A model generated the notes under the pieces. It saw only the letters and a list, made by a program, of their open reading frames with translations. It was not told the DNA's origin and made no database searches. Positions 1-6,753 of a stretch of 17,490 nt of DNA are shown here, one piece after another. Position 1 is the first letter of the stretch; the number at the start of each line of letters is the position of its first letter. Source of the DNA: Nitrososphaerota archaeon (GTDB lineage: Archaea > Thermoproteota > Nitrososphaeria > Nitrososphaerales > UBA57). The stretch covers positions 1 to 17,490 of the forward strand of contig JACZWF010000006.1 in the NCBI GenBank assembly GCA_022572285.1, written 5' to 3'. The position numbers and the translations under genes are program-made.

Positions 1-807
1 AATAGAATAAGGGAGGCGGCTCAGGTATCGGATTATGTCTCAATATCCCATTACCATTTTGATCACTACACCGCCACCTGGAAAGATATAGACGCGGTCT
101 GGACTTGGAGCTCGTACGATGCGGCTCGAGAGATCTATGGGGGCAAGATCGTGTTTGCAAAGGAATACCGCAGTTCGATAAATCCAAGTCAGCGAGAGAG
201 AGGATATATTTTCGGTAAGATGGCGAAGGATTTTGTAAAAGAGATCGTATACGTTGATGGTAAGAAAATTCAAGTAGATGATACAACCATCTCATTTAGC
301 GGCCCCATGCCACATGGTGAAGAAGGCACACCGCTTGGTTACGTTTTGATGACTTCCATAAGTCACGGCGATGAATCGATATTGCATTGCTCGGATATTC
401 AAGGGCCAATCTCTAGTGTGACCAGAGATTTTATTCTCGCCGCCAAGCCCACAACTCTCATCCTGAGCGGCCCCCCACTCTACCTATCAGGCTTCAAGGT
501 TGATCCTACTTCGGTGAGGCGTGGAATCAAGAACCTTGAGAAGCTTGCCAGAGCGGTTCCCGTAACAATCGTTGATCATCATCTCCTTCGTAGTATTGAA
601 GGTCTAGCAACAGTAAGTAAACTGAGAGGTATAGCTGAAAGGAGTGGTAACTCTATCAAAACCACTGCTGAATATCTCACTAGAGAAAATACTCTCTTGG
701 AAGCGGAACGAATGAGGATCTATGAGGAAAACCCTCCCAGCAAAGATTTTCTGAAATGGAGTAGGATGAGGGAGTCAAAGCGAGCTAAGACCATTCCGCC
801 CTATTGA
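1..807 (+). CDS. UPF0282-like metallo-beta-lactamase-fold protein (5' truncated)
   Basis: The reading frame is open from the first base, so the gene begins left of the window; 268 residues are visible. The metallo-beta-lactamase signature HxHxDH is seen as HYHFDH at bases 49-66, and further metal-ligand candidates follow: the SHGDES segment, HCSDIQGP (candidate bridging Asp) and VDHHLL. This layout, with the HYHFDH motif followed by a C-terminal part holding DHH, resembles the archaeal UPF0282 family of predicted metal-dependent hydrolases, normally about 300 residues, so only some 30-50 N-terminal residues should be missing. The GTG at 151 lies downstream of the metal motif and cannot be the true start. 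Substrate is unknown; other members of the fold act as nucleases, glyoxalases or lactonases. The next gene has its own TATA-like box, so the two need not be an operon. Confidence 0.85.
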   Translation, partial: NRIREAAQVSDYVSISHYHFDHYTATWKDIDAVWTWSSYDAAREIYGGKIVFAKEYRSSINPSQRERGYIFGKMAKDFVKEIVYVDGKKIQVDDTTISFSGPMPHGEEGTPLGYVLMTSISHGDESILHCSDIQGPISSVTRDFILAAKPTTLILSGPPLYLSGFKVDPTSVRRGIKNLEKLARAVPVTIVDHHLLRSIEGLATVSKLRGIAERSGNSIKTTAEYLTRENTLLEAERMRIYEENPPSKDFLKWSRMRESKRAKTIPPY

Positions 808-824
808 GGGACATAGTGCGAAAG

Positions 825-832
825 AATATAAG
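825..832 (+). promoter_or_regulatory. TATA-like box of acyl-CoA dehydrogenase
   Basis: AATATAAG is centred about 30 nt before the ATG at 858. Archaeal transcripts usually start 25-28 nt downstream of the TATA centre, so the mRNA would begin almost at the start codon. No Shine-Dalgarno motif is seen. Confidence 0.45.
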
Positions 833-857
833 AGCTTGAAGGACTGCCGATTTACAG

Positions 858-2069
858 ATGGTCATTCTAGAACCTTCGATCTCTGACTATCATATACAAC
901 TCAAGCCCGAACATCAAGAGATTCAAGCGCTTGCAAGAGAATTTGCCAGAAATGAGATCGCTCCAATAGCCGATAGTATAGACAAAGAAGATCAGATCCC
1001 CGAGACCATCGTGAGAAAGATGGCGGACCTGGGATTCCTTGGAGTTCCATATCCAACGGAGTATGGAGGTGTGGGATCAGATTATCTTTCTATGGCGCTG
1101 GTTATCGAGGAGCTAGCGAGGATAAGCTGCGCTGTATCGGTGATACCAGTTGCCCATACCCTGATCGCAATGCCCCTATTTGTTTATGGCAGCGAGGAAC
1201 AAAAGAAAAAGTTCCTATCACCGCTGGCGCAGGGTAAGAAAATTGGGGCTCATGCCATGACGGAACCAGCTGCTGGCTCTGACGTCGCGGGCATCAAGAC
1301 AACCGCAAGAAGGGAAGACGATGGATGGGTGCTTAATGGGACGAAGACTTTTTGTACGAATGGAGACATTGCTGACCTCTTCCTAGTCTTTGCAAGGACT
1401 AGTGATATTGTTGATGAGGAGAAGAAACGTCACCTCGGCCTTAGTGGATTTATCCTTGAAAGAGGTATGGAGGGATTTACAGTCGGAAATCCTATCGGCA
1501 AAATGGGCATAAGAGGTTCCAAATCCGTTGAGCTCGTTCTTGAAGGCGTAAAGGTCCCTCATGCAAATCTCCTCGGTGAAGAGGGCAAGGGCTTCTACAT
1601 GGCAATGGACTGTTACGATCATGGCAGAATTGAAGTCGCATCTCAAGGAATAGGTGTAGCTCAGGCTGCCTTAGAAGCAGCAGCAAAGTACGCCACTCAA
1701 CGAATTGCTTTTGGAAAGCCAATCATGGAATTTCAATCTCCCCAATTCATGTTAGGAGAGGCGGCTTCTGAAATTCAAGCAGCTAGACTCCTCACCTATC
1801 AGGCGGCATCTCTTAGAGACCAAGGGAAGGAGTTCATGCCAACAGCTTGTATGGCTAAGATGTATGCCACCGAGGTTGGGGAGAGGACAGCCCTAATCGC
1901 AATAAAACTTTCAGGATCTGCCGGCGTTGCGACGGAGTATCCAATGGAAAGGTACCTTAGAGATATCCAGGTAACGAAAATCTATGAAGGAACAAATGAC
2001 ATTCAAAGGCTCACTCTAGGAAGATTGATCTACAAGGAAGCACAGGCCGCAATAAGTAATAGCCGTTAA
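858..2069 (+). CDS. Acyl-CoA dehydrogenase
   Basis: A 403-residue FAD enzyme of the acyl-CoA dehydrogenase family, full length for the group. It oxidises an acyl-CoA to the trans-2-enoyl-CoA and passes electrons to an electron-transfer flavoprotein. The N-terminal helical domain is followed by the FAD/substrate signature AMTEPAAGSD (about residues 132-141), the beta-barrel middle domain with LNGTK and the C-terminal helical domain. The catalytic base position is Glu377 in IYEGTNDIQR, as in medium/short-chain enzymes. Chain-length specificity cannot be read from sequence; butyryl-CoA, branched-chain acyl-CoA or glutaryl-CoA are all possible. No ETF or thiolase gene is near. A TATA-like box lies about 30 nt before the ATG, suggesting a very short leader. 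It converges on the next gene with a 3-nt gap. Confidence 0.95.
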   Translation: MVILEPSISDYHIQLKPEHQEIQALAREFARNEIAPIADSIDKEDQIPETIVRKMADLGFLGVPYPTEYGGVGSDYLSMALVIEELARISCAVSVIPVAHTLIAMPLFVYGSEEQKKKFLSPLAQGKKIGAHAMTEPAAGSDVAGIKTTARREDDGWVLNGTKTFCTNGDIADLFLVFARTSDIVDEEKKRHLGLSGFILERGMEGFTVGNPIGKMGIRGSKSVELVLEGVKVPHANLLGEEGKGFYMAMDCYDHGRIEVASQGIGVAQAALEAAAKYATQRIAFGKPIMEFQSPQFMLGEAASEIQAARLLTYQAASLRDQGKEFMPTACMAKMYATEVGERTALIAIKLSGSAGVATEYPMERYLRDIQVTKIYEGTNDIQRLTLGRLIYKEAQAAISNSR

Positions 2070-2072
2070 TTC

Positions 2073-2564
2073 TCAGTTCTCTGCTTGAAACTTCTCCGGT
2101 TCTTCTCCACCAGAGGCATGATCGTCAAAGCCTTCGTCAGGCCTCGGGGTCGCTCCCTCTTTATGGATAACGCCTCTTGCCAGCTCATCCGCGTACTCTC
2201 TGTCTATGACCCTGGCGGTGATTAGATTGACTAGAGAATTTGTGGAGGCTTCCCCGGTGACTTTCCCTGTTTCTTCTCCTGTCTGCCTCCATTTCATCTT
2301 AGTATTCCCGCTCTTTGAGGTATAGAGTATTCCTAGTACATCCGTAGCATTGACGAAGGTGATATCTCTCATTTTGGTTATGGTTACCTTGTCTGCAGCC
2401 TCAACATAGATCGAGCCAGTATCACCATCCTTCTCAGGAAACACCTCGGGGTCTTCACCGTAGCTTTCGGGGATATAGGTGTAGCAGGTACTGTTGATCA
2501 GAAATCTCCTGAAACTTTCAAGGCTTGCTGATGTTTCTATGTATACCATTATCCCATTTTTCAT
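2073..2564 (-). CDS. Hypothetical protein, 163 residues
   Basis: No family is recognised. The protein is acidic and soluble, with no signal peptide or membrane helix. Residues about 1-100 look beta-rich (alternating hydrophobic segments such as GSIYVEAADKVTITKM). The last 30 residues are a hydrophilic, probably disordered tail rich in Glu, Asp, Gly and Pro. There is one Cys, so it is not a Cys zinc site. The start may be the ATG at 2564 or an in-frame ATG five codons later at 2549. It converges on the acyl-CoA dehydrogenase gene (3 nt between stop codons) and diverges from cdvA across 150 nt. Function unknown. Confidence 0.6.
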   Translation of the reverse strand: MKNGIMVYIETSASLESFRRFLINSTCYTYIPESYGEDPEVFPEKDGDTGSIYVEAADKVTITKMRDITFVNATDVLGILYTSKSGNTKMKWRQTGEETGKVTGEASTNSLVNLITARVIDREYADELARGVIHKEGATPRPDEGFDDHASGGEEPEKFQAEN

Positions 2565-2714
2565 ATATCGAAGCGGCGTATTTACGCTTTAGGTGATCCG
2601 GGAGGGCTACTGTACTCGGTGTCCACTGATCAAGCATTTTTCTCTAGCCGGAGCATTGCTTTTCACCAACCTGTTAAACCGATGGCGTTGCCCCTGAGAT
2701 AATGAGTATTTGGA

Positions 2715-3497
2715 ATGACAGAACAAGAAGGAGTCTTCAGAACTTTCATGGGTAAGAGGGTAAGAGACACATATGGTCGATATGTTGGATTTGTGGTAGG
2801 AATTAGCACTGATCCCTTCGGAGAGTTTAAGGGCATTGCGCTTGACTCTGGTCAATCTGGCTTTATCGAGATACCTAGAGCTTGCATGGAGATGGACGGA
2901 GAGGTTCTAAAGATGACTCCAACGTGGAGAAAGGAGGCTGAAAAGTATAGTAAAGAGAGAAAGCTTGTTCTTTCACGGGCCCAAGCGGTAGAAGAACTTC
3001 TTAAAGAGGGAGAGATAACAGATGATGAATATTCCGAAACCCTCAAGATCTATGAGGGATATGATTCGAAATTACAAGAAGTTAGTAAACGTCTCGAGGT
3101 GAAGCTCAAGAGAAGACATCAGGAGCTAGAGAGAGAGGCAAGAGATCTCAAAAGAATGAGTACTAATATCAAAATTCAGTTCAAGAGTGGCGAGGTAGAC
3201 GCCGAATCCTTCCGTGCGTCCCTTCAATACTCCACCATAATGAGAGATAGGGTAGAAAAAGAGAAGAACGACCTCGTGAGTACATTCAACTCACTTTCAA
3301 CAGAAAAGATTGAACAAGCTCCTCAAGAGATTTCACCGCCAAGTACAGAATCAGTTTCGGAACCATCTAAGCAGACCACAACGATCGTTAAAACTGATGG
3401 GAGCTCTGAAGAGGTAACCTCTGACTACAAACAATCAGATGAGCAACGGCTATCCGAGGCAGGATGGCTAGCAAAGTTCCTGAAAGGAAGAGCTTAA
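2715..3497 (+). CDS. cdvA: CdvA-like cell division protein
   Basis: A 260-residue protein with the CdvA layout. An N-terminal PRC-barrel-like domain (about 10-68; KRVRDTYGRYVGFVVGI) is followed by a highly charged coiled coil (about 70-195). Next comes a Ser/Thr/Pro/Glu-rich linker (about 196-245) and a short hydrophobic, basic tail, WLAKFLKGRA. In the known Cdv system CdvA forms filaments on membrane and DNA at mid-cell, and a C-terminal peptide recruits the ESCRT-III protein CdvB by binding its winged-helix domain. The tail here fits that ESCRT-III-binding role by position and character (inference). No cdvB or cdvC is nearby, which is common in Thaumarchaeota. Length is close to Sulfolobus CdvA (about 240). 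The ATG at 2715 is chosen because the barrel starts just after it; a weak TATA-like TTAAA lies about 40 nt upstream. Confidence 0.85.
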   Translation: MTEQEGVFRTFMGKRVRDTYGRYVGFVVGISTDPFGEFKGIALDSGQSGFIEIPRACMEMDGEVLKMTPTWRKEAEKYSKERKLVLSRAQAVEELLKEGEITDDEYSETLKIYEGYDSKLQEVSKRLEVKLKRRHQELEREARDLKRMSTNIKIQFKSGEVDAESFRASLQYSTIMRDRVEKEKNDLVSTFNSLSTEKIEQAPQEISPPSTESVSEPSKQTTTIVKTDGSSEEVTSDYKQSDEQRLSEAGWLAKFLKGRA

Positions 3498-3510
3498 GGG
3501 AAGAGCTTAA
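3486..3510 (+). repeat. Short tandem duplication across the cdvA stop
   Basis: The 12-mer GGAAGAGCTTAA occurs at 3486-3497 and again at 3499-3510, a period of 13 nt. The first copy encodes the last residues and stop of cdvA (Gly-Arg-Ala-stop); the second lies just outside. It looks like a slippage duplication with no evident function. Confidence 0.6.
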
Positions 3511-3556
3511 TAGAGAAGATCTTTCCCGCCGATCCGGCCGAGGATATCCGTTTGGA

Positions 3557-4144
3557 TTATACCTTAAGGTCGGATCCAGCTAACTTATTTTCAAGTACCG
3601 TCGAAGCATCATTAAGATTCTGGATCCTGATTAGGTTATCCTTCTCGCTCACATCCTTATTCCATGGTTGACTGTAGAGGAGACCTATCTTCCCACACTC
3701 CGCCGCTTCATTGGCATGTCTAGGAGAATCATCGATGAAGACATCATAATCAAGATGAGCTTTTGGAGCATAAGTTCCTACAAGTACAATCTTCCCAAAA
3801 TTAATTCTCTTGTTAGACAACCACTCCGCCGCATATTTGATCGTGTCCCTACTTCTTCCAGTCACAATGTCCAACTCACCGAGGGATCTAAGCTTATCAA
3901 CCTTCTCTGGTAGGTTTTCTTCTGTTTCACGGATGTTCTGCCATCTATGCCAGGCTTCGGCAAAAATATCCTCAAAATCTTTCTGTTTCAAATTAAGGCG
4001 CTTCCAAAAGTCCCACTCGTTTATCTGACTCCGTCTCAGGGTTACCCTAAACCTTTGATTGAATAGCCTCAGCCAACTACCAGTGGCATCGGCAAGGACT
4101 CCATCGAGGTCCAGAGCAATCCTAAGAGTATCTTTCTCCAACAA
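3557..4144 (-). CDS. HAD-family 5'(3')-deoxyribonucleotidase-like phosphatase
   Basis: A HAD-superfamily hydrolase most like the NT5C type of pyrimidine 5'-nucleotidase. Motif I is DLDGVLAD (nucleophile Asp and acid/base Asp), motif II is IVTGRS, a motif III lysine is likely in APKAHL, and motif IV is FIDDSP. The helical cap sits between motifs I and II (INEWDFW, FEDIFAEAWHRW). It would dephosphorylate nucleoside monophosphates or another small phosphate ester in the cytosol; substrate is not proven. An ATG at 4210 would add 22 residues, but family members normally begin just before motif I. A TATA-like element (TAGATATAG on the minus strand, about 4165-4174) sits inside that extension and about 26 nt before the TTG at 4144, so TTG 4144 (or 4141) is preferred. 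It is divergent from tsr3. Confidence 0.75.
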   Translation of the reverse strand: MLEKDTLRIALDLDGVLADATGSWLRLFNQRFRVTLRRSQINEWDFWKRLNLKQKDFEDIFAEAWHRWQNIRETEENLPEKVDKLRSLGELDIVTGRSRDTIKYAAEWLSNKRINFGKIVLVGTYAPKAHLDYDVFIDDSPRHANEAAECGKIGLLYSQPWNKDVSEKDNLIRIQNLNDASTVLENKLAGSDLKV

Positions 4145-4239
4145 CTGCTGCCTTTTCGTGGAGCTATATCTAGTTGCCTCATTTGAGATTCCGAATTGTT
4201 TTAACTCCACGAAGATAGATGTATCGGAAGGGATTTCTG

Positions 4240-4773
4240 ATGCGGTCTAATGAATTCGTGCCCAATATCTTGATCTATCATCTACACCAAGATGACCCTC
4301 GTAAATGCACATCATCAAAGATGTTGAGGATGCGAATGGCGTCTCTTATTAGCCCACGCGGTATCAGACCTAGATCTTTAGTATTGAATCCTTCTAGTGA
4401 AGATATCCTCCTCGCATCTGATCGAATCAACATCCGATTCGGACTTGTTGTTATCGACTGCTCCTGGAAGCAAAGCTCCCCGGTATTCATGAGGCATTTC
4501 CGAGGTATTAACAAACGTCTACCAATATTGCTAGCAGGTAACCCTGTAAACTACGGCCATCCATTCAGGTTGTCATCAGTTGAAGCAGTTGCTGGCTCTC
4601 TGTTCCTGATGCACTTTGAAGAACAGGCCAAGAGAATCCTCTCAAAATTCAAGTGGGGGATGACATTCTTAACCCTCAATGAATTGCCTTTGAAGGACTA
4701 TTCGCTCGCCAGTAGCGAAGCTGAGATTCTCAATGTTGAACGCGAATACTTTCCACAAATATATCCATCATGA
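4240..4773 (+). CDS. tsr3: 16S rRNA aminocarboxypropyltransferase Tsr3
   Basis: A Tsr3/DUF367 family protein of 177 residues from this start. In eukaryotes Tsr3 transfers the 3-amino-3-carboxypropyl group of S-adenosylmethionine to the hypermodified uridine of small-subunit rRNA helix 31; archaeal homologues do the equivalent on 16S rRNA. Conserved family blocks are visible in order: the N-terminal IYHLHQDDPRKCT, then VVIDCSW, then LPILLAGNPVNYG, then LSSVEAVAGSLFL. An in-frame ATG at 4219 adds seven residues; ATG 4240 is preferred because a TATA-like GTTTTAAC lies at about 4196-4203. The gene's 3' end contains the likely promoter of the RNase P RNA gene. Full length for the family. Confidence 0.9.
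   Translation: MRSNEFVPNILIYHLHQDDPRKCTSSKMLRMRMASLISPRGIRPRSLVLNPSSEDILLASDRINIRFGLVVIDCSWKQSSPVFMRHFRGINKRLPILLAGNPVNYGHPFRLSSVEAVAGSLFLMHFEEQAKRILSKFKWGMTFLTLNELPLKDYSLASSEAEILNVEREYFPQIYPS
4757..4766 (+). promoter_or_regulatory. TATA-like box of RNase P RNA gene
   Basis: AAATATATCC lies inside the last codons of tsr3. A start 26-28 nt downstream would be near 4787, about 15 nt before the first predicted helix of the RNase P RNA. Confidence 0.4.
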
Positions 4774-4800
4774 CAAAGTTCTATTACTTCTTCCTCCTAT

Positions 4801-5092
4801 AGTCACACAGCGTGAGTCGATGGGCAGGTCACGGGGTACTCCTGGGGAAACTCCTCTCTCCAAACAGGAATGCGATGCCGAGAGGCATATTCAGAGATGG
4901 ATGGCAACGGAACAGAAACGATATCCGATCCAGGATATACGATGAGGATGCAAGTCTGAGATTACTGGCAAGGAGTGAAACGGCCGACCCGCATGGAGCA
5001 AGGCCAAACAAGGTCTATGAATACCTGTTCGAGACCTGGGTAGGCTGCTAAGCTGAATCCTGCTTAAAACAGAAAGAGGGTTAAGTGTGTTG
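4801..5092 (+). ncRNA. rnpB: RNase P RNA (archaeal type A-like)
   Basis: This is the catalytic RNA that removes tRNA 5' leaders. The conserved core is seen in order: GGGGAAACTCCTC (CR-I), GGAACAGAAACG (CR-IV region), GGAGTGAAACGGC, GGAGCAAGGCCAAAC, GGGTAGGCTGCT and ACAGAAAGAGGGTTAA (CR-V). GGAGCAAGGCCAAA is identical to E. coli M1 RNA as I recall it. Pairings found by hand: P4 is AACTCCTCT with AGAGGGTT, complementary except for one bulged U, the universal P4 bulge. P2 is GCAGG with CCTGC, P9 is ATGCC-GAGA-GGCAT, a P12-type hairpin is ATCC with GGAT near 4920-4940, and P1 is CACAC (4804-4808) with GTGTG (5085-5089). About 290 nt fits archaeal type A. Ends are set by P1 and are uncertain by 5-15 nt. 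Short reading frames here are spurious. Confidence 0.93.
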
Positions 5093-5529
5093 GAACAGGA
5101 CGTAGGCCCTCAAACACTCCCTATACGGTCGACACGCGCTTGATAATGGTGGAGGATCTATTTCTTCTGCCATTATCTTTTCAGTTTTCCCGACCTGGCA
5201 GAAGAGTCTATAATTTCGCTTCACCCTTTTGGATTCGCTCCACTAGCCTTGCACATCTCTAGAATCTTCGGACTAACCTGATTTCTGTACGTATTTTTTA
5301 CTATAGCGAGGATTTCAACAGCCCAGCATCACTCATCAGATGTCTCCTATGCTGTAGGGGTCGAAATCTTAGCAGATCTAGCTCTCTTTTTTCTGTCCGA
5401 ATTATATTTTCGTTCGACTCCATCTCCTTCGAGCGTAGGGCAGCATCAGATTGATCTTTTAATTCAACCTGGTCGACCTAAACGCTCTTGCACTTAGTAT
5501 AATGAGAGCGCGCGCGCGCGATCTCAGTT
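5093..5529. other. Intergenic region without a convincing protein gene
   Basis: About 440 nt between the RNase P RNA and a small ORF. It contains a 36-nt hairpin with a T-rich tail (5142-5177), a nested inverted repeat (5309-5370), a TATA-like TAGTATAATG (about 5495-5503) and a 13-nt alternating GC tract (5508-5520). The longest reading frames are about 40 codons or less and show no family resemblance. No tRNA cloverleaf was found. Confidence 0.6.
5142..5177 (+). terminator. Long hairpin with T-rich tail downstream of RNase P RNA
   Basis: GATAATGG (5142-5149) pairs with CCATTATC (5170-5177). The inner bases extend the stem to 15 bp with three G-U wobbles and a 6-nt loop. TTTTCAGTTTTCCC follows directly. 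Wobbles that only pair on the plus-strand RNA suggest selection at RNA level. It may end or stabilise the 3' end of the RNase P primary transcript, or be a separate structured RNA. Confidence 0.45.
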
Positions 5530-5664
5530 ATGAGTCTAATTCCTAATATTCCGGTAATTATGATAGCAACCAGGGTCATTACGACAGGCGTGTTGCGAGA
5601 TTTCAAGGAACTCGGGCAGTCAAACGAGGAGTTAAATTACTTGTTCATTGAAAAGCTCAAGTAA
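5530..5664 (+). CDS. Small ORF, 44 residues, unknown
   Basis: An ATG-to-TAA frame encodes MSLIPNIPVIMIATRV..., with a hydrophobic N-terminal third (about residues 3-22) and a charged C-terminal helix-like half ending in IEKLK. No family is recognised. Support is indirect: a TATA-like TAGTATAATG lies about 30 nt upstream, consistent with a leaderless transcript; composition resembles coding DNA; it stands 32 nt before dph2 on the same strand. It could be a short membrane-associated protein or a leader peptide. The upstream frame is closed by a TGA at 5503, so it cannot be longer. Confidence 0.4.
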   Translation: MSLIPNIPVIMIATRVITTGVLRDFKELGQSNEELNYLFIEKLK

Positions 5665-5696
5665 TCGAGAAAGATCAAGAAAGGACGGGAGATTCA

Positions 5697-6698
5697 TTGA
5701 TTAGAATAGATGAAGAGAGGATTTACACAGAGATTGAGAGCAGAAAGCCAGCGGCAGTTGCTTTAAGCGCTCCCGACGGCATATTCTCTCAGCTAGAGAG
5801 TATCGCTGCCACAATTTCCAGCAAATATGGAATTCATGCGTTCATCATGGGAGATGCGTGCTACGGAAGTTGCGATACAACCAATGATGAAGTATGGAAA
5901 ATAGGTGTCGATCTAGCATTCAACATAGGACATACCATCTCGATAGAAAAACTTGGCAAGAATACCGTCATGATCGACGCACTTGATGACATTAGCTTTG
6001 ACACGGTTATCCTGAAGTCGATTGATGTCCTCAAACCCTATCAGAGGATAGCTCTATCTACGTTTAGTCAGCACATCCACAAATTACATGGTGCAGAAGA
6101 GCTTTATCGCGAAAATGGGATAGATGTAAGGATCGGTAGGGGGAAGGGTCAACTTAGAGATGGTCAAATATTTGGATGTGAATTCTATCCTGTTTATAGT
6201 TTGAAAGATGAAGTAAACGCCTTTGTAATGCTCGGGCAGAGTAACTTCCATGCGCTCGGTGTCTCGCTGTCCACAGAGAAACCTACCTTCATGCTGGATC
6301 CATATGAAGATGAGGTAACGGATGTATCAAAACTCTCTGAGGAGAGGTTGAAGAGATCTATACTTTCAATCTATAAGGCCAGAGATGCAGAAAGGTTCGG
6401 TCTGATAGTTGGGCTAAGGGAAGGTCAGTTTATGTTGAAACAGACCCTAGCTTTGAAGAAGAAGCTTGAGGAGAGGGGAAAGGCAGTAGAATTAATAGCT
6501 CTCAGGGAGATCACTAACGAGAGACTTTCTCAGATGAGACGAATAGATGCCTTCATCCAGACCGCATGCCCGCGCATCTCGATCGATGGTTATACTTTCG
6601 ATAGGCCTGTACTATCGGTTCCTCAAGCCAACGGTCTTCTAAGGGTGCTCGATGGCAAAGAATTAGGTGACTTCTTGATGAAGCCAAACTGGCTATGA
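5697..6698 (+). CDS. dph2: Diphthamide biosynthesis enzyme Dph2
   Basis: A 333-residue archaeal Dph2, the 4Fe-4S enzyme that cleaves S-adenosylmethionine by non-classical radical chemistry. It transfers the 3-amino-3-carboxypropyl group to a histidine of elongation factor 2, the first step of diphthamide synthesis. The three cluster cysteines expected from the Pyrococcus horikoshii enzyme are present at matching spacing: Cys59 in CYGSCD, Cys161 in FGCEFYP and Cys291 in QTACPRIS. The three-domain length is normal. The start is TTG; GGACGGGAG about 8 nt before it can serve as a Shine-Dalgarno, and no in-frame ATG lies before the conserved N-terminus. It heads a run of co-oriented information-processing genes. 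Confidence 0.92.
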   Translation: MIRIDEERIYTEIESRKPAAVALSAPDGIFSQLESIAATISSKYGIHAFIMGDACYGSCDTTNDEVWKIGVDLAFNIGHTISIEKLGKNTVMIDALDDISFDTVILKSIDVLKPYQRIALSTFSQHIHKLHGAEELYRENGIDVRIGRGKGQLRDGQIFGCEFYPVYSLKDEVNAFVMLGQSNFHALGVSLSTEKPTFMLDPYEDEVTDVSKLSEERLKRSILSIYKARDAERFGLIVGLREGQFMLKQTLALKKKLEERGKAVELIALREITNERLSQMRRIDAFIQTACPRISIDGYTFDRPVLSVPQANGLLRVLDGKELGDFLMKPNWL

Positions 6699-6722
6699 TA
6701 CCCTTGCCAACTGGTAGAGGTG

Positions 6723-6732
6723 CTTATTATCC
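6723..6732 (+). promoter_or_regulatory. TATA-like box of YkgJ-csl4 operon
   Basis: CTTATTATCC is centred 27 nt before the TTG start at 6754, so the transcript would start at or next to that codon. Confidence 0.4.
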
Positions 6733-6753
6733 ACGCAAAAGTCTGTAAAACCC

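Noticed and set aside
151..807. GTG at 151 as the start of the metallo-beta-lactamase-fold gene
   Set aside because: The frame is open to base 1 and the essential HxHxDH motif lies upstream of 151.
4733..5051. Overlapping plus-strand frames of 70 and 79 codons
   Set aside because: They lie across the RNase P RNA core; the RNA motifs and P4 pairing explain the sequence.
5085..5250. Minus-strand 28-codon frame ending near 5086
   Set aside because: Very short, overlaps the hairpin and the 3' end of the RNase P RNA.
5301..5423. Minus-strand frame of 40 codons starting with MESNENIIRTEKRELD
   Set aside because: Composition is protein-like and AATTAAAAG lies upstream, but it is short, matches no family and overlaps a nested inverted repeat. 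Not enough to call a gene.
5340..5440. tRNA-like GTTCGA/GGTCGAA segments
   Set aside because: No acceptor stem, D arm or anticodon arm can be built around them.
5508..5520. Alternating GC tract as a CRISPR or larger repeat element
   Set aside because: It is a single 13-nt tract with no spaced repeats; no CRISPR array, insertion sequence or attachment site was seen in the window.
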